A DNA stretch of 64,000 nucleotides from JAODBQ01 sp047602055 (lineage in GTDB: Bacteria > Actinomycetota > Acidimicrobiia > Acidimicrobiales > Ilumatobacteraceae), in NCBI GenBank assembly GCA_047602055.1, contig JASGIG010000001.1, positions 186,001 through 250,000 of the forward strand, given 5' to 3'. Below are positions 53,276 through 60,138 of this stretch, one piece after another (position 1 is the first letter of the stretch; each line of letters starts with the position of its first letter). Under the pieces are notes generated by a model. That model did no database searches. It saw only the letters and a list, made by a program, of their open reading frames with translations, and was not told the origin of the DNA. The position numbers and the translations under genes were made by a program.

Positions 53276-54388
53276 TCAACCTCCCTGCTGCGGCCGGATG
53301 AACGCACCGGCGACCGCCTTGGCCAAGACACGGTTCTTGAAGTCGTCCGACACCGACGTGTAGATCGCCGTGGTCGATCCCCACGCATGACCGACCTGCT
53401 CGGTGACGAACCGTTCCGGGTAGCCGGCCTCGACCAGATCCGTCACGTAGGTGTGGCGCAAGCAGTGCAGATCGAGTGCCGGGTCGAGCCCGATCTCGTC
53501 GCGCCACACAGCGAAACGACCGTCCAGCGCCCGCCCCGACAGCCGGCTGCCGCGCTCGGTCACCCACAACGCCGGATGCGACCCGAACCCGAACCTCGGC
53601 CGGACCTCGTCGACGTACTGGGTCAACGCCTCGACCGCCCAGCCAAACACCGAGTGCACCGTGCGCCGCTTCGGTGGGCTGCCCCGGCTCGCCTTGCCCC
53701 ACCGCACGTGCACCGCCGCGCATCCGCCGAACGACGGGGCCGCCGCCGACGCCCGCAGATCGGCGACGTCGAGACGGACCGCTTCGTTGCGGCGCAACCC
53801 CCAGCCGTAGACGACCTTCAACAGCGTCGCGTCACGGAACGCGGCGAGCATCCCCTTGCGTCCCAGCCCGGCGATCCGGGCGACCTGGCCGTCGGCGTGG
53901 TCGAACAACGCCTGCAACTCGTCGCCCGTCAACGGACGTCGCCGCGGGTCGCCCTCGTAGCCGGAGACATGGCGAACCGTGTTCCATTCCGTGCAGATCT
54001 GCGCCGGATGCGACCCGAACCGCTCCTCGCACTCACCAATCCAGCCGTAGCGCGGGTCGCTCACGAAACCGAGGAACAAGCCGAGCTCGACGTGATAGCC
54101 GCGGATCGTCGACGCCGCCCGCGGCCGATCACCCGAACGCAACGCCGCGGTGAAGTCCTCCAGATCGCCCGGCCCCCACCGCCACGGATACTCGTTCGTG
54201 AACTCGGCGAAGCGGCGCACCGCCCACTCCCGCCGGCGGATCGTCGGCTCCGCCAACCGGCGGCTCAACTGCTGAGCCGCCCAACCCGACAACATCGCCT
54301 CGAACACCGCCCGCTCCGGGTCCAACTGGACCACCCCGGCGGCCAACGCCATCCCCGCCGAACCCGGCAAACCCACCCCCGATCCCAC
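53276..54388 (-). CDS. Tyrosine recombinase/integrase
   Basis: 370 residues from GTG 54388 (GTG 54376 or ATG 54352 also possible). SAM-like N-terminal core-binding domain (TIRRREWAVRRFAEFTNEYP) and a catalytic domain with ArgI in VVYGWGLRRNEAVRLDVADL, the HxxR box in LDLHCLRHTYVTDLVEAGY, and the Tyr in STTAIYTSVSDD. All catalytic residues are present, so it should be active. First gene of the int-xre-zinc-ribbon operon. A perfect 13-bp palindrome (GCAACA-T-TGTTGC) lies just upstream of the start. Confidence 0.93.
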   Translation of the reverse strand: MGSGVGLPGSAGMALAAGVVQLDPERAVFEAMLSGWAAQQLSRRLAEPTIRRREWAVRRFAEFTNEYPWRWGPGDLEDFTAALRSGDRPRAASTIRGYHVELGLFLGFVSDPRYGWIGECEERFGSHPAQICTEWNTVRHVSGYEGDPRRRPLTGDELQALFDHADGQVARIAGLGRKGMLAAFRDATLLKVVYGWGLRRNEAVRLDVADLRASAAAPSFGGCAAVHVRWGKASRGSPPKRRTVHSVFGWAVEALTQYVDEVRPRFGFGSHPALWVTERGSRLSGRALDGRFAVWRDEIGLDPALDLHCLRHTYVTDLVEAGYPERFVTEQVGHAWGSTTAIYTSVSDDFKNRVLAKAVAGAFIRPQQGG

Positions 54389-54389
54389 C

Positions 54390-54402
54390 GCAACATTGTT
54401 GC
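54390..54402. repeat. Perfect 6-1-6 palindrome GCAACA-T-TGTTGC at the recombinase start
   Basis: Lies one base upstream of the recombinase GTG. Candidate operator for the XRE protein or crossover/binding site of the recombinase; a second palindrome of the same 6-1-6 shape is at 54531. Confidence 0.5.
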
Positions 54403-54434
54403 ATCAAACGCCACACACCCCACGGACCCCCAGG

Positions 54435-54908
54435 TCAGCACCGCCCCCAAGGCGCCACTGACCGGCGCCGGCATCCCTCGGCGAACCCCCAGCAACGCCT
54501 ACATTCACACTCCGCAGCCGCGCCGAATGATGCATCAGATGCAATTCCGCCCAGTCCGGCCACGGTCAGGTCGGAACGGTTGACGTTCTCGGACAGCATC
54601 GCCTCGACCGTCTCGGCGGGGGTCATCGGTCGCACGACGACGGGGACGGTGACGACTCCGGCTTTGAGTCCGGCGGCGTGGCGGCGGTGTCCTGCGACGA
54701 TGAGGTGCATGCCGTTGCCGTCGGCGGGGAGCACGACGAGCGGTTCGAGGATGCCGTGGGCGTTGATCGAGCGGACCAGTTCGCTGAGGTCACCGAGGTT
54801 GGTGCGCGGGTTGTCCGGATGCGGGGCCAGGTGGGCGAGGTCGAGCCAGCACAGTTCCGGCTCGGTGGTGTCGGCGGTGAGGCCGGTGGCGGGTTCGGTG
54901 GTGGTCAT
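54435..54908 (-). pseudogene. ParB-like partition protein, truncated by the recombinase unit
   Basis: From ATG 54908: LDLAHLAPHPDNPRTNLGDLSELVRSINAHGILEPLVVLPADG, LIVAGHRRHAAGLKAG, MTPAETVEAMLSENVNRSDLT. This is the ParB/Spo0J N-terminal CTPase/box region (GHRRHAA is the arginine-rich motif). After NVNRSDLT (about 54575) the family HTH that should follow is replaced by an unrelated tail ending at 54435. The break coincides with the edge of the recombinase unit. Its ATG overlaps the upstream small gene stop (ATGA). A plasmid- or ICE-type maintenance function is likely. Confidence 0.8.
54531..54543. repeat. Perfect 6-1-6 palindrome TGCATC-A-GATGCA near the parB breakpoint
   Basis: 13-bp palindrome about 32 bp from the point where parB loses homology, overlapping a 10-bp palindrome TGATGCATCA (54528-54537). 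A possible end or attachment site of the int-xre-zinc-ribbon unit. Confidence 0.4.
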
Positions 54909-55210
54909 CGTGTCGTCTCCATGGTTGCGGTGAGGGTGGTGACCCAGGGGTGGTCGGGTCGGTCGCTGGTGACGCCCGTCGGGGTGATGCGTGCGGTGGT
55001 GTCGTCGGCGGAACGGACCCACGCTTCGCCGTGCTCGGCGACGAGGAACCGGGCTGCGGTTGCGGCGACACCGAGTGATGCGGTGTGCGTGTGCGGTCGG
55101 CCGTCGCGGTCGAACACGGTGTAGGTGGGCGGGCCGGCGCACGGCACGTGGAACAGGGCGGGTTGGACGCCGGGCGGTCGAAGCGGAGCGATGGTGTCGC
55201 TGTCGGGCAT
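54905..55210 (-). CDS. Small protein of integrative-element type, unknown function
   Basis: 101 residues from ATG 55210 with GGAGG about eight bases upstream. Sequence: LFHVPCAGPPTYTVFDRDGRPHTH, AARFLVAEHGEAWVRSADD, HPWVTTLTATMETTR. I do not recognise a domain; such short proteins are common just before parB-like genes in actinobacterial integrated plasmids. Coding support comes from the ribosome site, the ATGA overlap with parB and the composition. It follows a conserved structured leader (55211-55378). Confidence 0.65.
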   Translation of the reverse strand: MPDSDTIAPLRPPGVQPALFHVPCAGPPTYTVFDRDGRPHTHTASLGVAATAARFLVAEHGEAWVRSADDTTARITPTGVTSDRPDHPWVTTLTATMETTR

Positions 55211-55378
55211 GGGGAACCTCCATGGGCTGCGCCCGGCCGGTTGCCGGGCATCGCCGTACAGGCGGGGCCGCCGCTGAAGCGGGCGCTGTCAACCCGAAGG
55301 GCTCGGCCCCGGAGCTTGCGGAGGGGCTTGACAGCGACCGCGCGTCGGCCCACACGGCACCCCGCCGCAGGCGGCCAC
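55211..55378 (-). ncRNA. Candidate structured leader RNA, copy 1
   Basis: Minus-strand leader of the small gene/parB operon. A 9-bp perfect stem (CGCTGTCAA at 55284-55292 with TTGACAGCG at 55328-55336) encloses two hairpins: CCC-GAA-GGG at 55293-55301 and GCCCC/GGGGC at 55306-55327. A GC-rich hairpin (GCCCGGC...) follows just before the gene. The enclosed core is nearly identical to that at 59624-59669, while the outer stem differs in sequence but still pairs. Role (attenuator, riboswitch-like or antisense-regulated leader) unknown. Confidence 0.45.
55348..55378. repeat. 31-bp direct repeat, left copy
   Basis: Identical to 58539-58569. Taking out the IS3 (55379-56718 plus its CAC duplication) extends the match to 36 bp (through 56726). 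The repeat contains a CCGCC-GCA-GGCGG hairpin. The pair flanks the tandem-HTH gene. Confidence 0.85.
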
Positions 55379-55409
55379 TGAGTCGCCCCGGGTCGCGTGA
55401 CTGCTGGGG

Positions 55410-56342
55410 CTATTGGGTGGCGGCCTCGACCGCTGGTTGTGGTTGACGGTAATGGGCGGTCTCGAACTCGGCCGGTGTGGTGTAGGTGGCGTCGTTAGTG
55501 ATCTCGCCGTGGAGGCGTCGCTGGTTGAACCAGTCGACGTAGGTGAGGGTGGCGAACTCGACGTCGTCGAGACCGCGCCATGGTCCGTGCTGGTGGATCA
55601 GCTCCCACTTGTAGAGCCCGTTGAAGCTCTCGGCAAGCGCGTTGTCATAGCTGTCACCGCGGCTGCCGACGGAGGCGACGATGTCGTTGTCGGCGAGTCG
55701 TTCGGAGTAGCGCACGCTGAGATATTGAACGCCGCGGTCGCTGTGATGGACCAGCCCGGTGAGGTCGGCTCCGGCTCGTTGGCGGATCCACACGGCCATC
55801 TCCAACGCGTCGATCGCCAAGTCGGAACGCAGCGATCGTGATGCCTGCCAGCCGACGATGAACCGGGAGTAGACGTCGATGATGAACGCGACGTAGACCC
55901 AGCCGGAGTGCGTCTTCACGTAGGTCAGATCAGCGACCCACAACCGGTTCGGCGTCGCCGCTTTGAACTGCCGCTCGACCAGATCAGCGGGTCGCGTCTG
56001 CCGTTCGTCGGGGCGGGTGGTGATCTTGAACGCCTTGCCGCGCCTGGCGCCCGACAGGCCTTCGGCGCGCATCAGCCGTTCCACGGTGCAGCGAGCGACA
56101 CGGACGCCTTCCCGGTTGAGCTGCGCCCAGATCTTGTCGGCGCCGTAGACGAACAGGTTCTCGGCGTGGACTCGACGGATCTCGACGATCAGTTCGGTGT
56201 CGCGCTGGGCGCGGGCTGATGGTGGCCGTTTGCGGGCCACCCAATAGGTGTTCGGGGCGACCTTGCAGCCGTGCTCGGTGAGCACCCTGCAGATCGGCTC
56301 GACCCCGAACCGGGCGCGATGCGCGTCGATGAACGCGATCAC
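55410..56342 (-). CDS. IS3-family transposase OrfB
   Basis: 310 residues from GTG 56342 (GTGA overlap with orfA). HTH_21: IWAQLNREGVRVARCTVERLM; rve core with Asp in RLWVADLTYVKTHSGWVYVAFI, Asp in LVHHSDRGVQYLS and Glu in ALAESFNGLYKWEL; the terminal FNQRRLHGEI. Complete DDE set. It differs clearly in sequence from the OrfB at 49.5 kb, so the two IS elements are different types. Confidence 0.96.
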   Translation of the reverse strand: MIAFIDAHRARFGVEPICRVLTEHGCKVAPNTYWVARKRPPSARAQRDTELIVEIRRVHAENLFVYGADKIWAQLNREGVRVARCTVERLMRAEGLSGARRGKAFKITTRPDERQTRPADLVERQFKAATPNRLWVADLTYVKTHSGWVYVAFIIDVYSRFIVGWQASRSLRSDLAIDALEMAVWIRQRAGADLTGLVHHSDRGVQYLSVRYSERLADNDIVASVGSRGDSYDNALAESFNGLYKWELIHQHGPWRGLDDVEFATLTYVDWFNQRRLHGEITNDATYTTPAEFETAHYRQPQPAVEAATQ

Positions 56343-56668
56343 TTGCGGGACTGGCGGTCGAGCTCCGCGCCGAAGAAAGCCGACGCCGCCTTCAAAATCT
56401 CGTTCGCCCGGCGCAGCTCCTTGTTCTCGCGCTCGAGCTCGCGGATCCGGGCACGCTCATCGGTGGTCAACCCCGGCCGAGCGCCGGCGTCGGTCTCGGC
56501 GCGGCGCACCCAGATCCGCAACGTCTCGTGGTTGATCGACAGCTTCGCCGAGATCGACTCGATCGCCTTCCACTGCGTCGGGTACTCGTCCTGGTGCTCG
56601 AACACCATCCGCACCGCACGCTCACGAACCTCTGGCGGGTACGGACCCCGCCGCTGCTGACCTGACAC
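56339..56668 (-). CDS. IS3-family transposase OrfA
   Basis: 109 residues. YPPEVRERAVRMVFEHQDEYP, AKLSINHETLRIWVRRAE (HTH) and a leucine-rich coiled coil RIRELERENKELRRANEIL. Typical OrfA preceding orfB with a short overlap for programmed frameshifting. Confidence 0.95.
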   Translation of the reverse strand: MSGQQRRGPYPPEVRERAVRMVFEHQDEYPTQWKAIESISAKLSINHETLRIWVRRAETDAGARPGLTTDERARIRELERENKELRRANEILKAASAFFGAELDRQSRK

Positions 56669-56747
56669 TGCTCCATCCTCTCAAGGGGTAGAGCAGTCAC
56701 CGATCCCGGGGCGACTCACACGGCACACCCGCTCGCGCGACGGCCGG

Positions 56748-58532
56748 ATGCAACTCCAGGCGCGACATCTGAGGCGGCATGCTGGACGAGTGAGCGGTCG
56801 AGCGCGACCGAGCGAGCCTGATCTACCCGTCGAAGAGATGTGCCAGTGGTACGCCGACGGGCAGTCGAACGCGTCCATTGGGCAACGACTGGGAATCCAC
56901 CAGAGCAAGGTGCGCCGAGTGTTGATCGCCGCCGGCGTGACGATGCGCACCCGCGCCGAGCAAGTGGCAGCGAACGACGACCGCGCCGGCGTACGTGTTC
57001 CGTCCCGAGAGGAACTCGTCGAGCTCTACCGCGCGCAAGGCCTGACGATGGTCGAGATCGCTGAACGGTTCGGGCTGAACGACTCGCGCGTGCTTCTCCT
57101 GCTGCGACGGCACGGCATCGAGCGTCGGCCCGCTCGCGCCAGGCCCGAGCGCCTCCAAGCTGAACGAGCCGAGCGCCGACCGCCTGAACTCGTCGCCGAG
57201 ATTCTCGAGCTACACCGGTTGGGGCGATCGAGGAACGCGATCGCTCGCCGGGTGGGCGTCCACACCCAGGTCGTCGCTGACGTCGTTCGTGATGCCGGAC
57301 TCGAGTTGCACGATCGCCGGAAGCTTCCGCCGTTCGAGGTGTGGGTGCATCGCTATCTCGATGGCGACGAGACAGCCGCTGAGATCGGCGCGACCTACTC
57401 CGTCGCCGCGAACACCGTGATCCGCTCGCTCCGGCGAGCCGGTGTCGAACGTCGGCCTGCGAAAGTGCGACAGCTTCCACTCGACGAGTCGGAGGTCCTG
57501 GCTTGCTACGTCGACCAGCGCCTATCGATCGTCGACACCGCTGCGCGTCTCGGCGTGTCCGTGCCGCGAGTACGAGCGGTCCTCCACGGGCACGCAGTGA
57601 TTCGACGCGGCTTCGAACCAACCAGCATCGACCGTCGACGCTTCAAGTCTCAGTACGAGTCGGGTGTTCCGCTCGATGAGCTTTCCGCAGAGTTTGGCCT
57701 GTCGGATCGTCACGTCAAGTTCGCAGCGCGCGAGTTCGGGCTGCCGCCGCGACCGAGTCATGCGACGCTCGACATCTCCGATGAGCGCCTGGCGGCCCTC
57801 GTTCGCTCGGGGCGCAGTGATGAGGAGATCGCAGCCATGTTCGATGTCGCGGTCTCGCAGGTGGTGCACCGCCGACGTGGGGCAGGCATTCGTCGCCCAA
57901 TCCATCCGCTGCAGATTCCGATCTCGAGGAAGCGCCTTGAGCGGTTGCTCGCTGCGGGCGTGACGCGCGCTGAGATTGCGACACGTCATCAGGTCTCGCT
58001 GGCGAGGGTCACGAAGTGGTGCAAGCACTACGAGCTCGAGGTCGCCAGCTCGCGGGCGACGGCGGGAGTGTCCGTCGACATCGACCCGGTCGAACTGCGC
58101 CGCCTGTACATCACCGAGGAGTGGTCGGCCGCGCAGATCGGCGCGGAGCTCGGCATGGATCCGACCCTCGTCGTGTTCGCGCTGCACACCCACCGCATCC
58201 CGGTACGCGAGTCCGGACGAGGCACCTCTGATGCGGTGATCATCCTCGACGAGCTGTACGCCGATGCCGACGTCGTCGCAGTCCTTCGCGCGCACGACGT
58301 TCCGCTGAGGCGACGTGGTGGATCGCTCCCCAAACGATTCCCACATCCCGGGCCGTTGATCGAGCAGCTCGTCGTCGCTCTCTACAGCAAAGTCGGACTG
58401 TCGGCGGTGCACATCTCGCTGCTGACCGGGCACGGACGCTCAGCAGTGTTCGACGCCCTTCGCCGCAGCGGAACGCCAGCGCGCACTGGCCGTCGATCGC
58501 CCTGGTTCGAGCGACGAATCCTGGGGACGTGA
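56748..58532 (+). CDS. Giant tandem helix-turn-helix repeat protein, unknown function
   Basis: 594 residues; start ATG 56748 or GTG 56790. It is built almost wholly from about ten units of 44-52 residues, each with a pattern like (L/V)xxYxxGxxxxEIAxxxGvxxxxVxxxLrxaGixxR. Examples: WYADGQSNASIGQRLGIH, YRAQGLTMVEIAERFGLN, YLDGDETAAEIGATYSVA, LVRSGRSDEEIAAMFDVA, LLAAGVTRAEIATRHQVS, YITEEWSAAQIGAELGMD. Each looks like a resolvase-type trihelical HTH. No catalytic, sensor or membrane domain is seen; the last units are degenerate. It could wrap a long DNA stretch as a modular DNA-binding or silencing protein. It sits in a mobile-element remnant, flanked by direct repeats, with an IS3 30 bp upstream that may supply or block its promoter. 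Confidence 0.8.
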   Translation: MQLQARHLRRHAGRVSGRARPSEPDLPVEEMCQWYADGQSNASIGQRLGIHQSKVRRVLIAAGVTMRTRAEQVAANDDRAGVRVPSREELVELYRAQGLTMVEIAERFGLNDSRVLLLLRRHGIERRPARARPERLQAERAERRPPELVAEILELHRLGRSRNAIARRVGVHTQVVADVVRDAGLELHDRRKLPPFEVWVHRYLDGDETAAEIGATYSVAANTVIRSLRRAGVERRPAKVRQLPLDESEVLACYVDQRLSIVDTAARLGVSVPRVRAVLHGHAVIRRGFEPTSIDRRRFKSQYESGVPLDELSAEFGLSDRHVKFAAREFGLPPRPSHATLDISDERLAALVRSGRSDEEIAAMFDVAVSQVVHRRRGAGIRRPIHPLQIPISRKRLERLLAAGVTRAEIATRHQVSLARVTKWCKHYELEVASSRATAGVSVDIDPVELRRLYITEEWSAAQIGAELGMDPTLVVFALHTHRIPVRESGRGTSDAVIILDELYADADVVAVLRAHDVPLRRRGGSLPKRFPHPGPLIEQLVVALYSKVGLSAVHISLLTGHGRSAVFDALRRSGTPARTGRRSPWFERRILGT

Positions 58533-58538
58533 CATCCA

Positions 58539-58569
58539 GCCCACACGGCACCCCGCCGCAGGCGGCCAC
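58539..58569. repeat. 31-bp direct repeat, right copy
   Basis: Same as 55348-55378. Contains the hairpin CCGCC-GCA-GGCGG (58553-58565) 59 bp downstream of the WhiB stop, so it may act as that gene's terminator although there is no T-run. Confidence 0.85.
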
Positions 58570-58623
58570 GGCACGCTGACCGGCCCGCCGCCGGACGCGA
58601 CCGTGGACGCGTCCGGCACCGGG

Positions 58624-59064
58624 TCAGCTCGCCGGGTAGAGGTGGCGGCCGCGCTGCTCGATCGCGCCGAGGCGCAGTGCGCGGTGCAGGTACTTGTAGG
58701 CGGTGGGGATGCTCACGCCGAGGCGGCGACGGATCTGGTCGGCCGCCGGCTGCTTGGGGTCGAGGTGCCAGACGAGGTCGAGCAGGTCGTCGTCGGACAG
58801 CGGTGACGCCGGGCCACGGCGTCGCGGTCCGTGTGCCGCAGCGCGGCAGCGGACGGCGCGGGCGCGTTCGGTCTCGGTGCGGCCGCCCCAGATCCCGTAC
58901 TCCTCGCCGGCGTCGAGGGCATGCTCCGCGCATGCGGCGCGCACCGGGCAATGGGCGCATACCGCGAGCGCCTTGCCGGCCTGAGCGTCGGACAGTGGGA
59001 AGAACATCGCGGTCGGTAGACCGCGGCACGCGGCGAGCGTGTACCAGTCGTCATCGGGTTGCAT
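58624..59064 (-). CDS. WhiB-family regulator with C-terminal HTH extension
   Basis: 146 residues from ATG 59064 (GTG 59073 adds three). Four cysteines in the WhiB pattern: LAACRGL, then VCAHCPVRAACAEHAL (CxxC and a further Cys), and the signature GIWGGRTETERAR. These ligate a 4Fe-4S cluster. Beyond the normal WhiB end there are about 60 residues (LSDDDLLDLVWHLDPKQPAADQIRRRLGVSIPTAYKYLHRAL) that look like a winged HTH, which most chromosomal WhiB proteins lack. It overlaps the small gene upstream. Phage- and element-borne WhiB proteins often repress host or element promoters. Confidence 0.9.
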   Translation of the reverse strand: MQPDDDWYTLAACRGLPTAMFFPLSDAQAGKALAVCAHCPVRAACAEHALDAGEEYGIWGGRTETERARAVRCRAAAHGPRRRGPASPLSDDDLLDLVWHLDPKQPAADQIRRRLGVSIPTAYKYLHRALRLGAIEQRGRHLYPAS

Positions 59065-59485
59065 GACGGTCACCGCGTGTAGCGTCGGCCAGGTAGCGCG
59101 GCAGGCGCTCCAACTGCTGGCGGCTGAGCGGGCCGAGCATCATCCGCACCGCGACCGTCGAGCCGTGACGGGCGATCACGCTGAACCGGTTGAGCCGGTC
59201 GAGCGTGTGACCGAGCTGGGTGCGGCCGAGGCCAAACGTGCCAGCGAGGTCGTCGAGCGGCCACTCCACCTCACCGTCGGCCGCGTACAACGCGAGATGA
59301 CGGGCGACGAGCACCGAGCTCGGCCCGAGTGTGGCAGTCCACCACGTCAGGAACTCGTCGCTGGTCGTGTCGATCGCGCCGGTCGCCTACTCGATCACCG
59401 GGTCGCGCCAGGCGACGACAGTGATGTGGTCGGGCCACGGCTCGCCGTGCCGGGCCGGGCGTGTGATCGGAAAGACGTTGCTCAT
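59051..59485 (-). pseudogene. Small integrative-element protein with in-frame TAG at codon 33
   Basis: From ATG 59485 (AAGGAG seven bases upstream): SNVFPITRPARHGEPWP, HITVVAWRDPVIE, then TAG (59387-59389), and in the same frame TSDEFLTWWTATLGPSSVLVARHLALYAAD, LGRTQLGHTLDRLNRFSVIARHGSTVAV, LGPLSRQQLERLPRYLAD to 59051. Family knowledge: proteins with WRDPV.E ... LGPS.....R and ending L.R.QLERLP are single polypeptides of about 140 aa in actinobacterial ICEs, so the TAG interrupts one gene. True nonsense mutation, recoding, or sequence error cannot be told apart. Stop overlaps the WhiB region. Confidence 0.7.
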
Positions 59486-59720
59486 CGGGTGCTCCTTGGG
59501 GTGTCGAGCGCCCGACGGGGACCGGCCGACTTCCCCGAAAGGTCCGGTCCCCGCCGAGCGGGCCGGCCCGACCGGATGGCCGGGCCTTGCCCCTACGGGG
59601 CACAAGGTCCGCCGACGAGCCGGAGTCCACCCGAAGGGCTTGGCCCCGGAGCTTGCGGAGGGGCTTGACGCCGGCTCGGCGGCGGACCGCCACGGCACAC
59701 CCGCCGCAGGCGGGCCACGG
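59486..59720 (-). ncRNA. Candidate structured leader RNA, copy 2
   Basis: Minus-strand leader of the WhiB operon. The core (CCCGAAGGGCT, then GGCCCCGGAGCTTGCGGAGG) matches copy 1, but the enclosing stem is GAGCCGG-A-GTC (59617-59627) with GAC-G-CCGGCTC (59667-59677), i.e. different bases that still pair. A second CCGG-type hairpin lies nearer the gene as in copy 1. The compensating change supports a real RNA structure. Confidence 0.5.
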
Positions 59721-59773
59721 CACCCCGCCGGGAGCGCGTAACGGCGAGCCCTCTCGCGGGTGGGTCAGAAGGC

Positions 59774-59971
59774 GTGGACAACAACGACAGGAGCGAGCCG
59801 CTGACGATCACCGTCGAGGAAGCCAGCCGTCGACTCGGGATCTCACGCGGACTCGGCTACTCGCTCGTTCGCCGCGGTGAACTCCCAGCGGTCCGGCTGG
59901 GCCGCCGAATCGTCGTGCCGGCGAGTGCCGTCGAGCGGATCATCCGCGAGCACTCCATCGCGGCGGTCTGA
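59774..59971 (+). CDS. Excisionase-type HTH protein
   Basis: 65 residues from GTG 59774. LTITVEEASRRLGISRGLGYSLVRRGELPAVRLGRRIVVPASAVERII is the classic helix-turn-helix_17/MerR-like Xis domain. It probably directs excision by the integrase encoded 168 bp downstream on the same strand. Confidence 0.93.
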   Translation: MDNNDRSEPLTITVEEASRRLGISRGLGYSLVRRGELPAVRLGRRIVVPASAVERIIREHSIAAV

Positions 59972-60057
59972 GCCGTGGGTACAACGGTTTCCGCAGTGGC
60001 CGCTGGCTACGGTCCACGGCCAGCCGTCGGAGACGCAGCCTGGTTCCGTCCCCCGTC

Positions 60058-60090
60058 AGCCGCGGCGCACGTCCAGCGTGCGCCGCGGCT
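60058..60090 (+). terminator. Strong hairpin between excisionase and integrase
   Basis: Perfect 13-bp arms, AGCCGCGGCGCAC and GTGCGCCGCGGCT, with a 7-nt loop. No T-run follows. It could end xis transcription, hide the int ribosome site, or be part of an attachment region. Confidence 0.5.
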
Positions 60091-60138
60091 CACTCAGGTC
60101 GACAGCGGTCGGCCGTGCGTCCCGGGAGTCGACATCGC

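Larger units (their letters stand above)
55379..56718 (-). mobile_element. IS3-family insertion sequence with 3-bp CAC target duplication
   Basis: 1340 bp. Ends TGAGTCGCCCCGGG at 55379 and, on the other strand, the same 14 bases from 56718, both followed by matching GTGACTGCT (about 29-bp imperfect repeats). CAC flanks both sides (55376-55378 and 56719-56721). It carries orfA and orfB on the minus strand and looks intact and recent. Confidence 0.92.
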
